From contig QCQS01000001.1 in NCBI GenBank assembly GCA_003212115.1, forward strand, positions 1-37,759: DNA of 37,759 nt, written 5' to 3'. The notes under the pieces were generated by a model that saw nothing but the letters and a program-made list of their open reading frames with translations, searched no databases and was not told the DNA's origin. Of the stretch, positions 29,426 through 37,759 are shown one piece after another; position 1 is the first letter of the stretch; every line of letters starts with the position of its first letter. This DNA is from Prochlorococcus sp. AG-455-E15. Its GTDB lineage: Bacteria; Cyanobacteriota; Cyanobacteriia; PCC-6307; Cyanobiaceae. The position numbers and the translations under genes were made by a program.

Positions 29426-29650
29426 TTAATCGTTGATTTTTTGGTCTAATAAATTTTTTAATTCCTTTGGAAAGTTCAAAACAGAATCTTTTAAATTATC
29501 GTTCTTTTCTCCAATATGTAATATCCACTCTCTAAATTCTTCTGCGATTGCATAACTGTCTTCATATCTTTCTAGAGTATCCATTGCAGAAATTCTGTTG
29601 GTAGCCCAACAGGTTGCAATGTCGATCCGTTTTCTAATGAAATTGTCCAT
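29426..29650 (-). CDS. Small hypothetical protein (74 aa)
   Basis: A 74-residue, mostly helical cytoplasmic protein (RYEDSYAIAEEFREWIL, DSVLNFPKELKNLL). It looks conserved among picocyanobacteria, but I know no function. It follows the NTRC gene's start by about 80 bases and has its own ATG at 29650. No motif or signal peptide. Confidence 0.6.
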   Translation of the reverse strand: MDNFIRKRIDIATCWATNRISAMDTLERYEDSYAIAEEFREWILHIGEKNDNLKDSVLNFPKELKNLLDQKIND

Positions 29651-29804
29651 TGAAAATTAAAAGTTGTATATAGATAAACACATCAAATAGCTTATGTATT
29701 GTCTAATAAGTTACAACTTTGTACTTCCAAACAATAATTTAATCTTTAATTTATATTTGAACAGATTTTTGGGCTAATTATAAAGAAAATATAAAGAATC
29801 AGGG

Positions 29805-30383
29805 TTAAACTGCCTCGCTGTGATTTGCAAGTAGCCTTTCCACTTCCTCAAAACCCTCTTTAGCTGAATTTATTGCAAGTTCCTCGCTAACTTTTTCTTC
29901 TGATATTAATTTTGCAGAAATTTTCTTTAAAAGAGTTTCTTTTTTTTCTCTTAGTGAACTAACAATTTCTTCTTCAATGATAGATTTTATTGCTTTAGAA
30001 ATTATTTTTTTGTCATTTGCCTCCTCAAATGTGCCCTGGACTAATTCCTGAATAAATAATCGATGCACCTCACTACTTCTTAGAAAGCTTTCTGTGGCAT
30101 TAATAATTCCTTCAACAAGAGCTTCATCAGGTTCAGAATCATTTTCTGCCAGCTTAAATTCCCAATCTAAATGTCTTCTTTGCCAACCTGCCGAGTGGAG
30201 ACTAGGCATGACTGTCTGTGAATAAGTATCAACTGACATTTCATAAATTCTCTCTGCTAATTTCTCGCACCAGTCTTTACCATGTTTTTCTAGATTTTTC
30301 TGCATAGCTTGTCTTGGAACAGCATGACCACCATGATGACTGTGACATACTCCATCAGGACATTCGATTGCTTTTATACTCAT
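29805..30383 (-). CDS. Conserved hypothetical protein with His/Cys-rich N-terminus
   Basis: A 192-residue soluble protein with no named domain known to me. The N-terminal segment (residues 8-20, CPDGVCHSHHGGH) has two cysteines and four histidines within 13 residues and could bind Zn, Cu or Ni. The remainder is long amphipathic helix (residues about 95-190), possibly coiled coil. It is divergent from pntA across about 125 bases. Metal binding is inferred. Confidence 0.65.
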   Translation of the reverse strand: MSIKAIECPDGVCHSHHGGHAVPRQAMQKNLEKHGKDWCEKLAERIYEMSVDTYSQTVMPSLHSAGWQRRHLDWEFKLAENDSEPDEALVEGIINATESFLRSSEVHRLFIQELVQGTFEEANDKKIISKAIKSIIEEEIVSSLREKKETLLKKISAKLISEEKVSEELAINSAKEGFEEVERLLANHSEAV

Positions 30384-30510
30384 TGAATTATTTAGTGCCT
30401 ATATATTCTAGATAGCTATTTTTTTTAGAAAAGAAAATATATTTTTAACAAAAATCCAAGACTTTTGACTTTCTTCAATTTATATTTAGTATGTTAAAAA
30501 AATAAATAAA

Positions 30511-31641
30511 TTGACAAAGATACTTATTCCTTCCGAAACAAGCTCTGGTGAAAGGAGAGTTTCAGCTACACCAGAAGCGGTAAAGAAATTAAAAAGCCTA
30601 GGATGCGATGTTTATATTGAAAGTTCAGCAGGAAAATTATCAGGATTTAGTGACTTATCATATGAAGAATCGGGTGGAACAATAATAAACAACGTAGATC
30701 AAAAAATTTGGGGTGAAGCTGACTTAATATTTTGTGTTCAAACTCCATCAGAGGATAATTTAACTAAGTTAAAGAAAGGTGCTGTTCTTCTTGGTCTTCT
30801 TAACCCATATGGTAATAAGGAGCTTCTTAGGATTATAAATAGTAATAAGATTTCAGCTTTATCACTAGAGTTGCTTCCGAGGATTAGTAGAGCTCAATCT
30901 TCTGATGTTCTTTCTTCACAGGCCAATATCGCTGGATATAAAGCAGTTCTCTTGGCTGCAAGTGAGTTAGATAGATATTTCCCAATGCTTATGACTGCAG
31001 CAGGGACAGTCCAACCTGCAAAAGTAGTGGTTCTTGGTGGAGGCGTTGCAGGATTACAGGCAGTTGCGACGGCGAAAAGACTTGGAGCAATAGTATTTGT
31101 ATCTGATATTAGACCTGCTGTTAAAGAACAAGTAGAGTCCCTCGGAGCAAGATTTATAGAACTTCCTGAGGTTGAAGAAAAGCCAGGAGAGGCGGGAGGT
31201 TATGCAAAAGCTGTAACACCCGAGTTCCTCTCAAAACAGAAGGCAATTTTAACTAAATATTTATCTGAAGCTGATGTTGCTATATGTACTGCACAAGTTC
31301 TTGGTAAAAAGGCCCCTGTTTTAATAGACTCACCCATAATTGAAAAAATGAGGCCTGGAGCAGTAATTATTGATTTAGCAGTTTCTCAGGGAGGGAACTG
31401 CGAAGGAACAAAATCAAATGAAACTATTATCAAAGATGGGGTAAAACTTATAGGAGCGAGCGAATTACCCTCTTCAGTTCCTTATGATGCAAGTTCACTT
31501 TATGCTAAGAACTTAACATCTTTGATTACACCTTTTATAAAAGATGGTGTAATTAAATTAGATAAAGAGGATGAACTCATTTCTGGATGTTTATTAAGCG
31601 ATGAAGGAGTTGTTCTTCAAAATAAAGTTTTTGAAAATTGA
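30511..31641 (+). CDS. pntA: NAD(P) transhydrogenase subunit alpha, part 1
   Basis: The soluble NAD(H)-binding domain (dI), 376 residues, of the proton-translocating transhydrogenase, which exchanges hydride between NADH and NADP+. It has the N-terminal LIPSETSSGERRVSATPEAVKKL, the RxQSSDVLSSQANIAGYKAVL segment and the Rossmann motif GGGVAGLQAVATAKRLGA. In these cyanobacteria pntA is split, and the membrane part is the next gene. The start appears to be TTG at 30511. First of a three-gene operon. Confidence 0.95.
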   Translation: MTKILIPSETSSGERRVSATPEAVKKLKSLGCDVYIESSAGKLSGFSDLSYEESGGTIINNVDQKIWGEADLIFCVQTPSEDNLTKLKKGAVLLGLLNPYGNKELLRIINSNKISALSLELLPRISRAQSSDVLSSQANIAGYKAVLLAASELDRYFPMLMTAAGTVQPAKVVVLGGGVAGLQAVATAKRLGAIVFVSDIRPAVKEQVESLGARFIELPEVEEKPGEAGGYAKAVTPEFLSKQKAILTKYLSEADVAICTAQVLGKKAPVLIDSPIIEKMRPGAVIIDLAVSQGGNCEGTKSNETIIKDGVKLIGASELPSSVPYDASSLYAKNLTSLITPFIKDGVIKLDKEDELISGCLLSDEGVVLQNKVFEN

Positions 31642-31653
31642 GGTTTTAAAATT

Positions 31654-31947
31654 ATGTCTTTTATAAGTCTTCTTTGGGTTCTTTTACTAGGTAGTTTATT
31701 AGGTCTCGAGTTAATTGGAAAAGTTCCTCCTACTCTTCACACACCTCTAATGAGTGGAGCAAATGCAATTTCAGGAATAACAATGCTTGCAGCCTTGACT
31801 TTAATAGTAAAAGCAGAAGGTAACGTACCACTTTTAATTATTGGTTCAGTTGCTCTTGGATTTGCTCTTTTCAACGTTGTAGGCGGTTTCTTTGTAACTG
31901 ATCGAATGCTCGCGATGTTTAGTCGTAAACCATCAAATAAGAAGTAA
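31654..31947 (+). CDS. pntA2: NAD(P) transhydrogenase subunit alpha, part 2
   Basis: A 97-residue membrane subunit with three spans, corresponding to the C-terminal membrane part of PntA in E. coli. LGLELIGKVPPTLHTPLMSGANAISGITMLAAL is the conserved core. It is 12 bases after part 1 and eight bases before pntB. Together these rebuild a full PntA. Confidence 0.95.
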   Translation: MSFISLLWVLLLGSLLGLELIGKVPPTLHTPLMSGANAISGITMLAALTLIVKAEGNVPLLIIGSVALGFALFNVVGGFFVTDRMLAMFSRKPSNKK

Positions 31948-31955
31948 TTTTTAAC

Positions 31956-33395
31956 ATGAATCTACCTGAAATTATTAATTTCGTTATTGACCTTCTAGCT
32001 GTACTTTTACTGGCTTTAGGAATAAAAGGATTGTCAAAAGTAAAATCAGCAAGGGATGCTAATAGATTAGCTGCATTTGCAATGTTGCTATCAGTAGTAG
32101 GATTACTTTCTTATTATTTGGGCACTTCTGGAATTGCTATTGAGTCTTGGATTTGGATAATAATTGGATCAATCATAGGTAGTTTATTCGGAGCAATTCT
32201 TGCAAAAAAAGTACCTATGACCTCCATGCCAGAAACAGTGGCATTGTTCAATGGTTGTGGAGGAATGTCATCGCTTTTAGTGGCCTTAGGAGTAGCTATT
32301 TTTCCTATATCCGGTGGCCAAGAAAATTTTGATTTTTTCAAATCACTGATTAACGAAGTTTCAATATCTGTTTCTATATTTGTTGGTGCCATAACTTTCA
32401 CAGGTTCAATTGTGGCGATGGCAAAGTTACAGGGTTGGTTGTCAACTCCAGGATGGACTCAGAGCAAAGTTAGACATTTTGTAAATATTGTTTTTGCAGT
32501 TGCTTCCTTGATAGCCTTTTTTGATTTGACAAACGGCAATACAAGTTCTATTTGGCTTTTAGTTATAGTTTCTTCTTTATTAGGCATTGGAGTTACATTA
32601 CCAATTGGTGGAGCTGATATGCCAGTCGTTATATCTTTATTAAATAGCTATTCAGGGATTGCAGCAGCAGCAGCAGGTTTCGTTGTAGATAGTCAGCTTT
32701 TGATAGTAGCAGGCGCAATGGTTGGAGCAGCAGGCCTAATACTTACTCAAGTAATGTGCAAGGGTATGAATAGATCATTGGTCTCAGTTCTTTTTGGAGG
32801 ATCATTATCTGCACAAAGTACAGCATCTTCTGGTTCAGGAGAATATACAAATATAACTTCTTGCAGTGTTGAAGAATGTGCATTGACTTTAGAGGCAGCC
32901 AACAAGGTAATTATTGTTCCTGGTTATGGTTTAGCGGTAGCTCAAGCTCAACATACTTTAAGGGAAGTGACAAAAAAACTAGAGCAAAACGGTATTGAAG
33001 TTGTTTACGCAATTCATCCTGTAGCAGGGAGGATGCCTGGACATATGAATGTACTTTTAGCAGAAGCAGATGTTCCTTACGAACAACTTAAAGAGATGGA
33101 CGTTGTAAATCCTGATTTTCCAGCAACGGATGTTGTTTTAGTTTTAGGAGCAAATGATGTGGTTAATCCTCAAGCTAAAAATGATAGCTCTTCTCCTTTA
33201 TATGGCATGCCAGTACTTGATGTGCAGGAAGCAAGAACGGTATTTGTAATTAAACGTGGTATGAGTGCAGGTTACTCCGGAATAAAAAATGATTTATTTG
33301 ATTTGCCAAATACTTCAATGGTTTTTGGTGATGCAAAAAAGGTACTGAATGATTTGATTGGAGAATTAAAGGATCTTGGAGTTGGGGAGAAATAA
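31956..33395 (+). CDS. pntB: NAD(P) transhydrogenase subunit beta
   Basis: The beta subunit, 479 residues: a membrane half of about eight spans with the proton path (KKVPMTSMPETVALFNGCGGMSSLLVAL), then the NADP(H)-binding domain III (KVIIVPGYGLAVAQAQH, GYGMAVAQAQ-type motif) and the conserved YAIHPVAGRMPGHMNVLLAEA. All hallmarks of active PntB are present. Third gene of the operon, overlapping the next gene's apparent start by 20 bases. Confidence 0.96.
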   Translation: MNLPEIINFVIDLLAVLLLALGIKGLSKVKSARDANRLAAFAMLLSVVGLLSYYLGTSGIAIESWIWIIIGSIIGSLFGAILAKKVPMTSMPETVALFNGCGGMSSLLVALGVAIFPISGGQENFDFFKSLINEVSISVSIFVGAITFTGSIVAMAKLQGWLSTPGWTQSKVRHFVNIVFAVASLIAFFDLTNGNTSSIWLLVIVSSLLGIGVTLPIGGADMPVVISLLNSYSGIAAAAAGFVVDSQLLIVAGAMVGAAGLILTQVMCKGMNRSLVSVLFGGSLSAQSTASSGSGEYTNITSCSVEECALTLEAANKVIIVPGYGLAVAQAQHTLREVTKKLEQNGIEVVYAIHPVAGRMPGHMNVLLAEADVPYEQLKEMDVVNPDFPATDVVLVLGANDVVNPQAKNDSSSPLYGMPVLDVQEARTVFVIKRGMSAGYSGIKNDLFDLPNTSMVFGDAKKVLNDLIGELKDLGVGEK

Positions 33396-34461
33396 TAGTA
33401 TATCTCTTAGTTTTTCAGATTACGTAAAAAATCAGCCATTTCGAGAGGTTTTACCTTGGATAGGTGGCGACTTACAAACTTTGAGAGATACTTTTGTTAT
33501 TGATTTTGGTAAATCAAAAAAAAATAAAAAAATAATCTTTCCGATTAATAAAATTCTTTCTAAAAAATTTGAATATGATTATCTTCTAGGGTTTTTAGAA
33601 TTACCTGAAAACTTAGACTCACTTAAGGGTTTTGTAATCGTTACACATGGTTTAGGGGGCTCAACTAAACGGTTTGGTTTAAGAAGAATCTCAAGGAAAT
33701 TAGCAAATAATGGTTTTGGAGTTCTTAAATTAAATCTAAGAGGATCTGGATCTGCGAGATATTTAGCTAAAGGAAATTATTGTGCTAGATGCTCCAGTGA
33801 TGTTATTTCAGTAATTAATTATTTTAAAAAATTCATTAATTTAGAGTTTAAAGATCTCATTAAGATGAATAATCTTCCAATTTATGGAGTTGGATTATCT
33901 TTAGGCGGAACAATTCTTTTAAATGCCTGCTTAGATTACGATGAAAATAATGGAGAAAAACTTTTAGATGGCCTAGCCTGTGTGAGTAGCCCTTTAGATT
34001 TATCATCATGCAGTCTCTGTATTGAAAAATCTAGAAATCATATCTACCAAAAATGGTTACTTCATCGCTTAAAAAATCAGTTATGGGACGGATTTAATGA
34101 TGAAGGCAAAATTCTTAATAATGAGAAATTAAGAAAAAAAATTAGAGCTCTAAAAAGTATAAGGGAATTTGATCAGAAATTTACAGCTCCAAGTTGGGGA
34201 TTTGATTCTTTAGAAGATTATTATGTTAAAGCTTCCCCAATATTTAGAATCCAAAACTCAATAAAAAAATTACCTCAAATGCTTTTTATTCATGCTAAAG
34301 ATGATCCTTGGGTTCCATATGAGGATACTTTGAATTTAAGAGGAAAATTTATTGAGAAATTTACTATTCTTATAACTGAAAAAGGAGGTCATAATGGTTT
34401 TCACTCTATTAATGGCTGCTGGTCAGACGAAGTAGTAAAGAAATGGTTTATTAGTATCTAG
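33376..34461 (+). CDS. YheT-family alpha/beta hydrolase
   Basis: A hydrolase of the YheT/ABHD family, about 361 residues. The oxyanion region VTHGLGGSTKRFG, the nucleophile elbow GVGLSLGG, the acid in HAKDDPWVPY and the final His in GGHNGFHS form a full catalytic triad. YheT proteins are esterase-like with unknown natural substrates. The start is uncertain: TTG at 33376 or 33382, both inside the end of pntB, none with a good ribosome-binding site. Probably read through from the pnt operon. Confidence 0.83.
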   Translation: MELGRNNSISLSFSDYVKNQPFREVLPWIGGDLQTLRDTFVIDFGKSKKNKKIIFPINKILSKKFEYDYLLGFLELPENLDSLKGFVIVTHGLGGSTKRFGLRRISRKLANNGFGVLKLNLRGSGSARYLAKGNYCARCSSDVISVINYFKKFINLEFKDLIKMNNLPIYGVGLSLGGTILLNACLDYDENNGEKLLDGLACVSSPLDLSSCSLCIEKSRNHIYQKWLLHRLKNQLWDGFNDEGKILNNEKLRKKIRALKSIREFDQKFTAPSWGFDSLEDYYVKASPIFRIQNSIKKLPQMLFIHAKDDPWVPYEDTLNLRGKFIEKFTILITEKGGHNGFHSINGCWSDEVVKKWFISI

Positions 34462-34792
34462 GACTATTTAAAAATGGTGTTTTTTTAAAAATCCATTTTT
34501 CTATTGGCTTGTTGTTAATAATATGTGAGGTAAAAATTTCTGAAATTTTTTCTGGAGAAACTTTCTCGTACCAAATACCATCAGGCCAAACAAGAAGAAT
34601 TGGGCCGTTCTTACATATCCTTAAACAGTCAGCTTTTGATCTTAATATATGAATGTTTTTAGTACAGGGATCATTCTCAAATTTTTTTAAAGTCTTTTTA
34701 AGACATTCCCATGTTTTTTGACCTTCATTGCCTTTAAAGCATTTCTGTTTTGAGGGTGTTGCGCATAGTAGAAGATGCTTTTTAATAATCAC
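34451..34792 (-). CDS. Thioredoxin-like [2Fe-2S] ferredoxin
   Basis: A 113-residue small ferredoxin of the thioredoxin-fold kind. The four expected ligands are in LLLCATPSKQKCFKG (C10, C18) and KADCLRICKNGP, where C-x3-C before a GP(xx)V strand is typical. A short helical tail is rich in Lys and Pro. Function: electron transfer, partner unknown. It overlaps the end of the hydrolase gene by 11 bases (convergent) and sits two bases downstream of dxr, so it is likely in the same operon as dxr. Confidence 0.8.
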   Translation of the reverse strand: MIIKKHLLLCATPSKQKCFKGNEGQKTWECLKKTLKKFENDPCTKNIHILRSKADCLRICKNGPILLVWPDGIWYEKVSPEKISEIFTSHIINNKPIEKWIFKKTPFLNSPRY

Positions 34793-34794
34793 TT

Positions 34795-36024
34795 TTATCC
34801 AACACTTACGTATTTTTTCCCTTTTTTAATTTCTTGCTTAACAAAAAGTCTGGCCCACTTGTCTACTTCAAGAATATCCTCCAATTGGGGATTCAAATTC
34901 AAATTCTCCATATGTGATTCACAAGCTTTACTTATAAAAATTGGGATTTCTTGAAAAGAAATTTTTTCTTTAAGGAATTGTTCAACAGCCATTTCATTAG
35001 CAGCATTTAAGACTGCAGGCATAGTCCCAGAAGATTTTCCTGCGGCATAAGCTAGTCCCATGCATGGATATTTAAACTTGTCTGGCTCTCTAAAAGTTAA
35101 TTTTCCAATTTCACTTAGGTTTAATCTTTTCCAATTTGTTTTATATCTCTCAGGCCAACTCATCGCATATAAAATAGGTAGTTTCATATCTGGCCAACCT
35201 AATTGAGCTAATACTGATGAATCTTCCATCTCAATCATTGAATGAATAATACTTTGAGGGTGGATAACTATTTCGATATTTTCGTAAGAGGTCCCAAATA
35301 AATAATGAGCTTCTATAACTTCTAGTCCTTTATTCATAAGAGTTGCAGAATCTACAGTTATTTTTTTTCCCATATCCCAATTAGGATGTGAAGTCGCATC
35401 TTCCACTGTGACATGCTTTAAATCCTCAACGGGCCAATCTCTGAAAGCACCACCAGAAGCTGTTAAATGTATGGCTTTTAAACCTTTAGGCATCTCTCCT
35501 GTTGAAAAATCTGCATTTTCATAATTCGGTAATCCTTGTAAACATTGAAAGATAGCAGAGTGTTCTGAATCAGCGGGTAAAAGCCTACTATTATTTTTTT
35601 TTAATGCAGGAATAACAATTGGACCTGCCGCAATTAAAGTTTCTTTGTTAGCAAGTGCAATATTTTTCCCCGCATTAATTGCTGACATTGTTGGAATTAA
35701 GCCTGCACATCCTACTATTCCCGTAACCACAGTATCTGCCTTATCCCATGCTGCAACTGTGTTAATCCCCTCCTTTCCACCTAAGACCAAGGGAGCACTA
35801 TCTAAATCTAAGTTATTGATATTATCTTTTAAATCATCTATAAGATTTTCATCCTCAATCGCAACTACTTCTGGTTTATGGTTTTTAACTTGTTCGGTTA
35901 ATAAATTAATATTTCTTCCTGCCGATAGAGCTACGGCTTTAAACTTATTAGGCTGCTCACAAGCTATTTCGAGAGTTTGAGTCCCAATTGAACCAGTAGA
36001 ACCGAGCACAGTAATGTATTTCAA
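34795..36024 (-). CDS. dxr: 1-deoxy-D-xylulose 5-phosphate reductoisomerase
   Basis: The second enzyme of the MEP isoprenoid pathway, 409 residues. NADPH site GSTGSIGTQTLEIA at residues 8-21; the metal and substrate motifs NKETLIAAG, LPADSEHSAIFQCLQ and ASGGAFRDWP with the downstream MNKGLEVIEAHYLF are all present. Active protein predicted. It precedes the small ferredoxin, fitting because the MEP pathway's later iron-sulfur enzymes use ferredoxin, though a direct link is not shown. Confidence 0.97.
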   Translation of the reverse strand: MKYITVLGSTGSIGTQTLEIACEQPNKFKAVALSAGRNINLLTEQVKNHKPEVVAIEDENLIDDLKDNINNLDLDSAPLVLGGKEGINTVAAWDKADTVVTGIVGCAGLIPTMSAINAGKNIALANKETLIAAGPIVIPALKKNNSRLLPADSEHSAIFQCLQGLPNYENADFSTGEMPKGLKAIHLTASGGAFRDWPVEDLKHVTVEDATSHPNWDMGKKITVDSATLMNKGLEVIEAHYLFGTSYENIEIVIHPQSIIHSMIEMEDSSVLAQLGWPDMKLPILYAMSWPERYKTNWKRLNLSEIGKLTFREPDKFKYPCMGLAYAAGKSSGTMPAVLNAANEMAVEQFLKEKISFQEIPIFISKACESHMENLNLNPQLEDILEVDKWARLFVKQEIKKGKKYVSVG

Positions 36025-36106
36025 TTTTCTCTGATATTTCTAATATCTTCCCATTTAAAGGTGTATTTAAAAAACAAAAATTTCAAATTGGTTTTTTTCT
36101 TAAAAT

Positions 36107-37576
36107 TTAGATCCTTATCCATGTTGTTATTTCCTTTGATTGATCAATAAGTTCAATACCTTTTTCTTTTAACAAATTCCTAATTTCATCGGACTTCGTA
36201 TAATCCTTGTCCTTTTTTGCTTTCAATCTTTCATTAATAAGCGTCGATATTTCTTCATCTGTTATTTTACTTTCTTTTACTAAAACCTCTTTTTTAAGAC
36301 CAAGTACCTCAGTCAACTTTTCAAGAGTTTTAAAATTCTCAAGTAGTAAGAATTTTTCATTTAGGTCTATTTTAAAACCTTCGACCCTTTGAAATTGGTT
36401 TAAAAAGTTTTTTAATGGTTTTGCTAAATCGTAAATAATTGCAATAGCACCTGCTGTATTAAGGTCATTTCCCAAAGCCTCAGAAAATTTAAGCTTTTTT
36501 TGAGATAATTCAAAGCTTATTTTCTCTTTATATTCTTCTTCGATATGTTCATTTTTATCAATAGATCTAAAAGTACCTTTTGTAAGGTCCATAAAAGAAA
36601 GGGCTACATTAATGTTTTTCCAAGCTTCTGAAGCACTCCTTAATGCTTCTTCAGTAAAATCAAGTGGTTTTCTATAATTCACAGTCATAACAAAATATCG
36701 CAAAGTCATAGGGCTTATACCTGACTTAATTAGCTCTCTGATAGTTTTAAAATTTTTAAGGGATTTACTCATCTTTTGTCCATTTACATTGACCATCCCA
36801 TTGTGTAACCAATAGTTCGCTAGCTTTTTGCCATTGGCTGCTTCTGATTGGGCGATTTCATTCTCATGATGTGGAAAAATCAAATCAGAACCACCTAAAT
36901 GGATGTCAATAGTATCTCCTAATTCATCTTTTACCATCGCCGAACATTCAATATGCCATCCTGGCCTACCTTTGCCCCATGGCGAATCAAAAAATGGTTC
37001 ATCATCTTTGGCTTTTTTCCATAGTGCAAAATCTTGCGGATTAAGCTTTTTACTATTTTCATCATTAGCCATTCTTCCTTGCTGATTGATATTTTGTTCT
37101 TTTATATTTTGATTACTTAGCTTTCCATAGTTTTTATTTTTAAAAACAGAATAATAAACATCTCCATCCCTAGAGTATGCATAACCTTTGTCCTCAAGGA
37201 TTGTTATAAATGAGCAGATATTGCATATATGATTCGTTGCTCTTGGCATACTATCGGGACGCATTATTCCTAAAGAATCCATATCTTTATGAAATTCAGT
37301 AATATTTTTCTCAGATACTTCCTTCATTGAACTGCTTTCTTCTTTAGCTCTTTTTAAGATCTTGTCATCAATATCTGTAAAATTTTGAACATACTTCACT
37401 TTGAAATCACTGTAAATTAAAAATCTTCTCAATACATCCCAAGCTATATAACTTCTGGCATGACCAAGATGACATAAATCATAAACAGTTACTCCACAAC
37501 AATAAATTTTTACTACATCATCAATAGGCTTAAAAACCTCAACTCTTTTGCTTAACGTATTAAAAAGTTTGATCAT
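36107..37576 (-). CDS. cysS: Cysteinyl-tRNA synthetase
   Basis: A 489-residue class Ia synthetase that charges tRNA-Cys. The ATP-binding HIGH-type motif is HLGH (DLCHLGHARSYIAWD) and the KMSKS loop is QKMSKSLKN. The zinc ligands include C28 (YCCGVTVYD), the Cys in WHIECSAM and HHENEIAQ. Length is normal. Starts with ATG, 24 bases after polA's stop on the same strand, probably co-transcribed. Confidence 0.97.
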   Translation of the reverse strand: MIKLFNTLSKRVEVFKPIDDVVKIYCCGVTVYDLCHLGHARSYIAWDVLRRFLIYSDFKVKYVQNFTDIDDKILKRAKEESSSMKEVSEKNITEFHKDMDSLGIMRPDSMPRATNHICNICSFITILEDKGYAYSRDGDVYYSVFKNKNYGKLSNQNIKEQNINQQGRMANDENSKKLNPQDFALWKKAKDDEPFFDSPWGKGRPGWHIECSAMVKDELGDTIDIHLGGSDLIFPHHENEIAQSEAANGKKLANYWLHNGMVNVNGQKMSKSLKNFKTIRELIKSGISPMTLRYFVMTVNYRKPLDFTEEALRSASEAWKNINVALSFMDLTKGTFRSIDKNEHIEEEYKEKISFELSQKKLKFSEALGNDLNTAGAIAIIYDLAKPLKNFLNQFQRVEGFKIDLNEKFLLLENFKTLEKLTEVLGLKKEVLVKESKITDEEISTLINERLKAKKDKDYTKSDEIRNLLKEKGIELIDQSKEITTWIRI

Positions 37577-37600
37577 TTTAAATTAAGTATTTCATAAAAT

Positions 37601-37759
37601 TTATTTTGTCTCCATCCAATTGTCTCCAATACCAATATCAACTAAAAGAGGCACCTTTAATTTTACACAATCTTCCATAGTCTTCTTTACTAATTTCGTC
37701 GTAATTTCCAAAGAATCTGGTTCAACTTCAAACAATAATTCATCATGTACTTGTAAAAG
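37601..37759 (-). CDS. polA: DNA polymerase I, C-terminal end (partial)
   Basis: The last 52 codons of polA, entering from the right edge. It includes the conserved motif C VHDELLFEVE, whose His and Asp bind metal at the polymerase active site, and ends in IGDNWMETK. Upstream parts of the gene lie outside the window. Same strand as cysS, with 24 bases between. Confidence 0.93.
   Translation of the reverse strand, partial: LLQVHDELLFEVEPDSLEITTKLVKKTMEDCVKLKVPLLVDIGIGDNWMETK

Overview
The window is about 38 kb of very AT-rich chromosome from a marine picocyanobacterium, most likely a high-light-adapted Prochlorococcus. The evidence is the set of host genes: overlapping psbD-psbC, ycf4, petM, a ycf39-like gene, split pntA plus pntB, an NTRC-type thioredoxin reductase fused to thioredoxin, piuC beside futA, and a Yfr2-like small RNA. 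Codon use is AT-rich and the genes are small and tightly packed. Species assignment is inference from gene content; no search was run.

Layout. (1) 1-4423: 3' end of glyQ, an outer-membrane porin, a small secreted protein, and a divergent iron pair, piuC / futA. (2) 4424-4508: tRNA-Ser(CGA), whose 3' end is the integration site. (3) 4509-13839: a 9.3-kb integrative element bounded by a tRNA-end repeat. It carries a tyrosine recombinase with a small Xis/AlpA-like partner, a serine resolvase with a possible res site, and a candidate HUH (rolling-circle) replication protein with two small downstream genes. Its left half holds two tiny ribbon-helix-helix-like regulators, a gene whose ribosome-binding site lies in a perfect 13-bp hairpin, and a rightward operon of small, mostly acidic unknown proteins. 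The two halves converge on a strong terminator at 9931-9974. The architecture resembles the tRNA-targeting 'tycheposons' of Prochlorococcus, here possibly with its own replication and multimer-resolution functions. (4) 13840-18300: a gene-poor zone that looks like an older integration area. It holds a small lipoprotein, two related small membrane proteins, several very small ORFs, a rhomboid protease, a perfect 20-bp palindrome upstream of a Yfr2-like RNA, and a possible TVP38/VTT membrane protein; an att-like scar lies near 15690. (5) 18300-37759: core genome, with ferredoxin-cobQ, maf, psbC/psbD, ycf4-cyclophilin, ilvH, hydrolases, petM, ycf39, infA, trxB, pntA1-pntA2-pntB, a YheT-type hydrolase, a thioredoxin-like ferredoxin, dxr, cysS and the 3' end of polA.

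Most notable observations: the element's combined integration, resolution and possible rolling-circle modules; helically phased direct repeats (TGTCAGGGAT at 11 and 22 bp spacing) at both ends, likely recombinase arm sites; a consensus sigma-70 promoter (TTGACA-17-TATAAT) in front of xis-int; the hairpin that pairs a Shine-Dalgarno and start codon; a probable AUA start codon for the cyclophilin gene after ycf4; and the 20-bp palindrome upstream of the Yfr2-like RNA.
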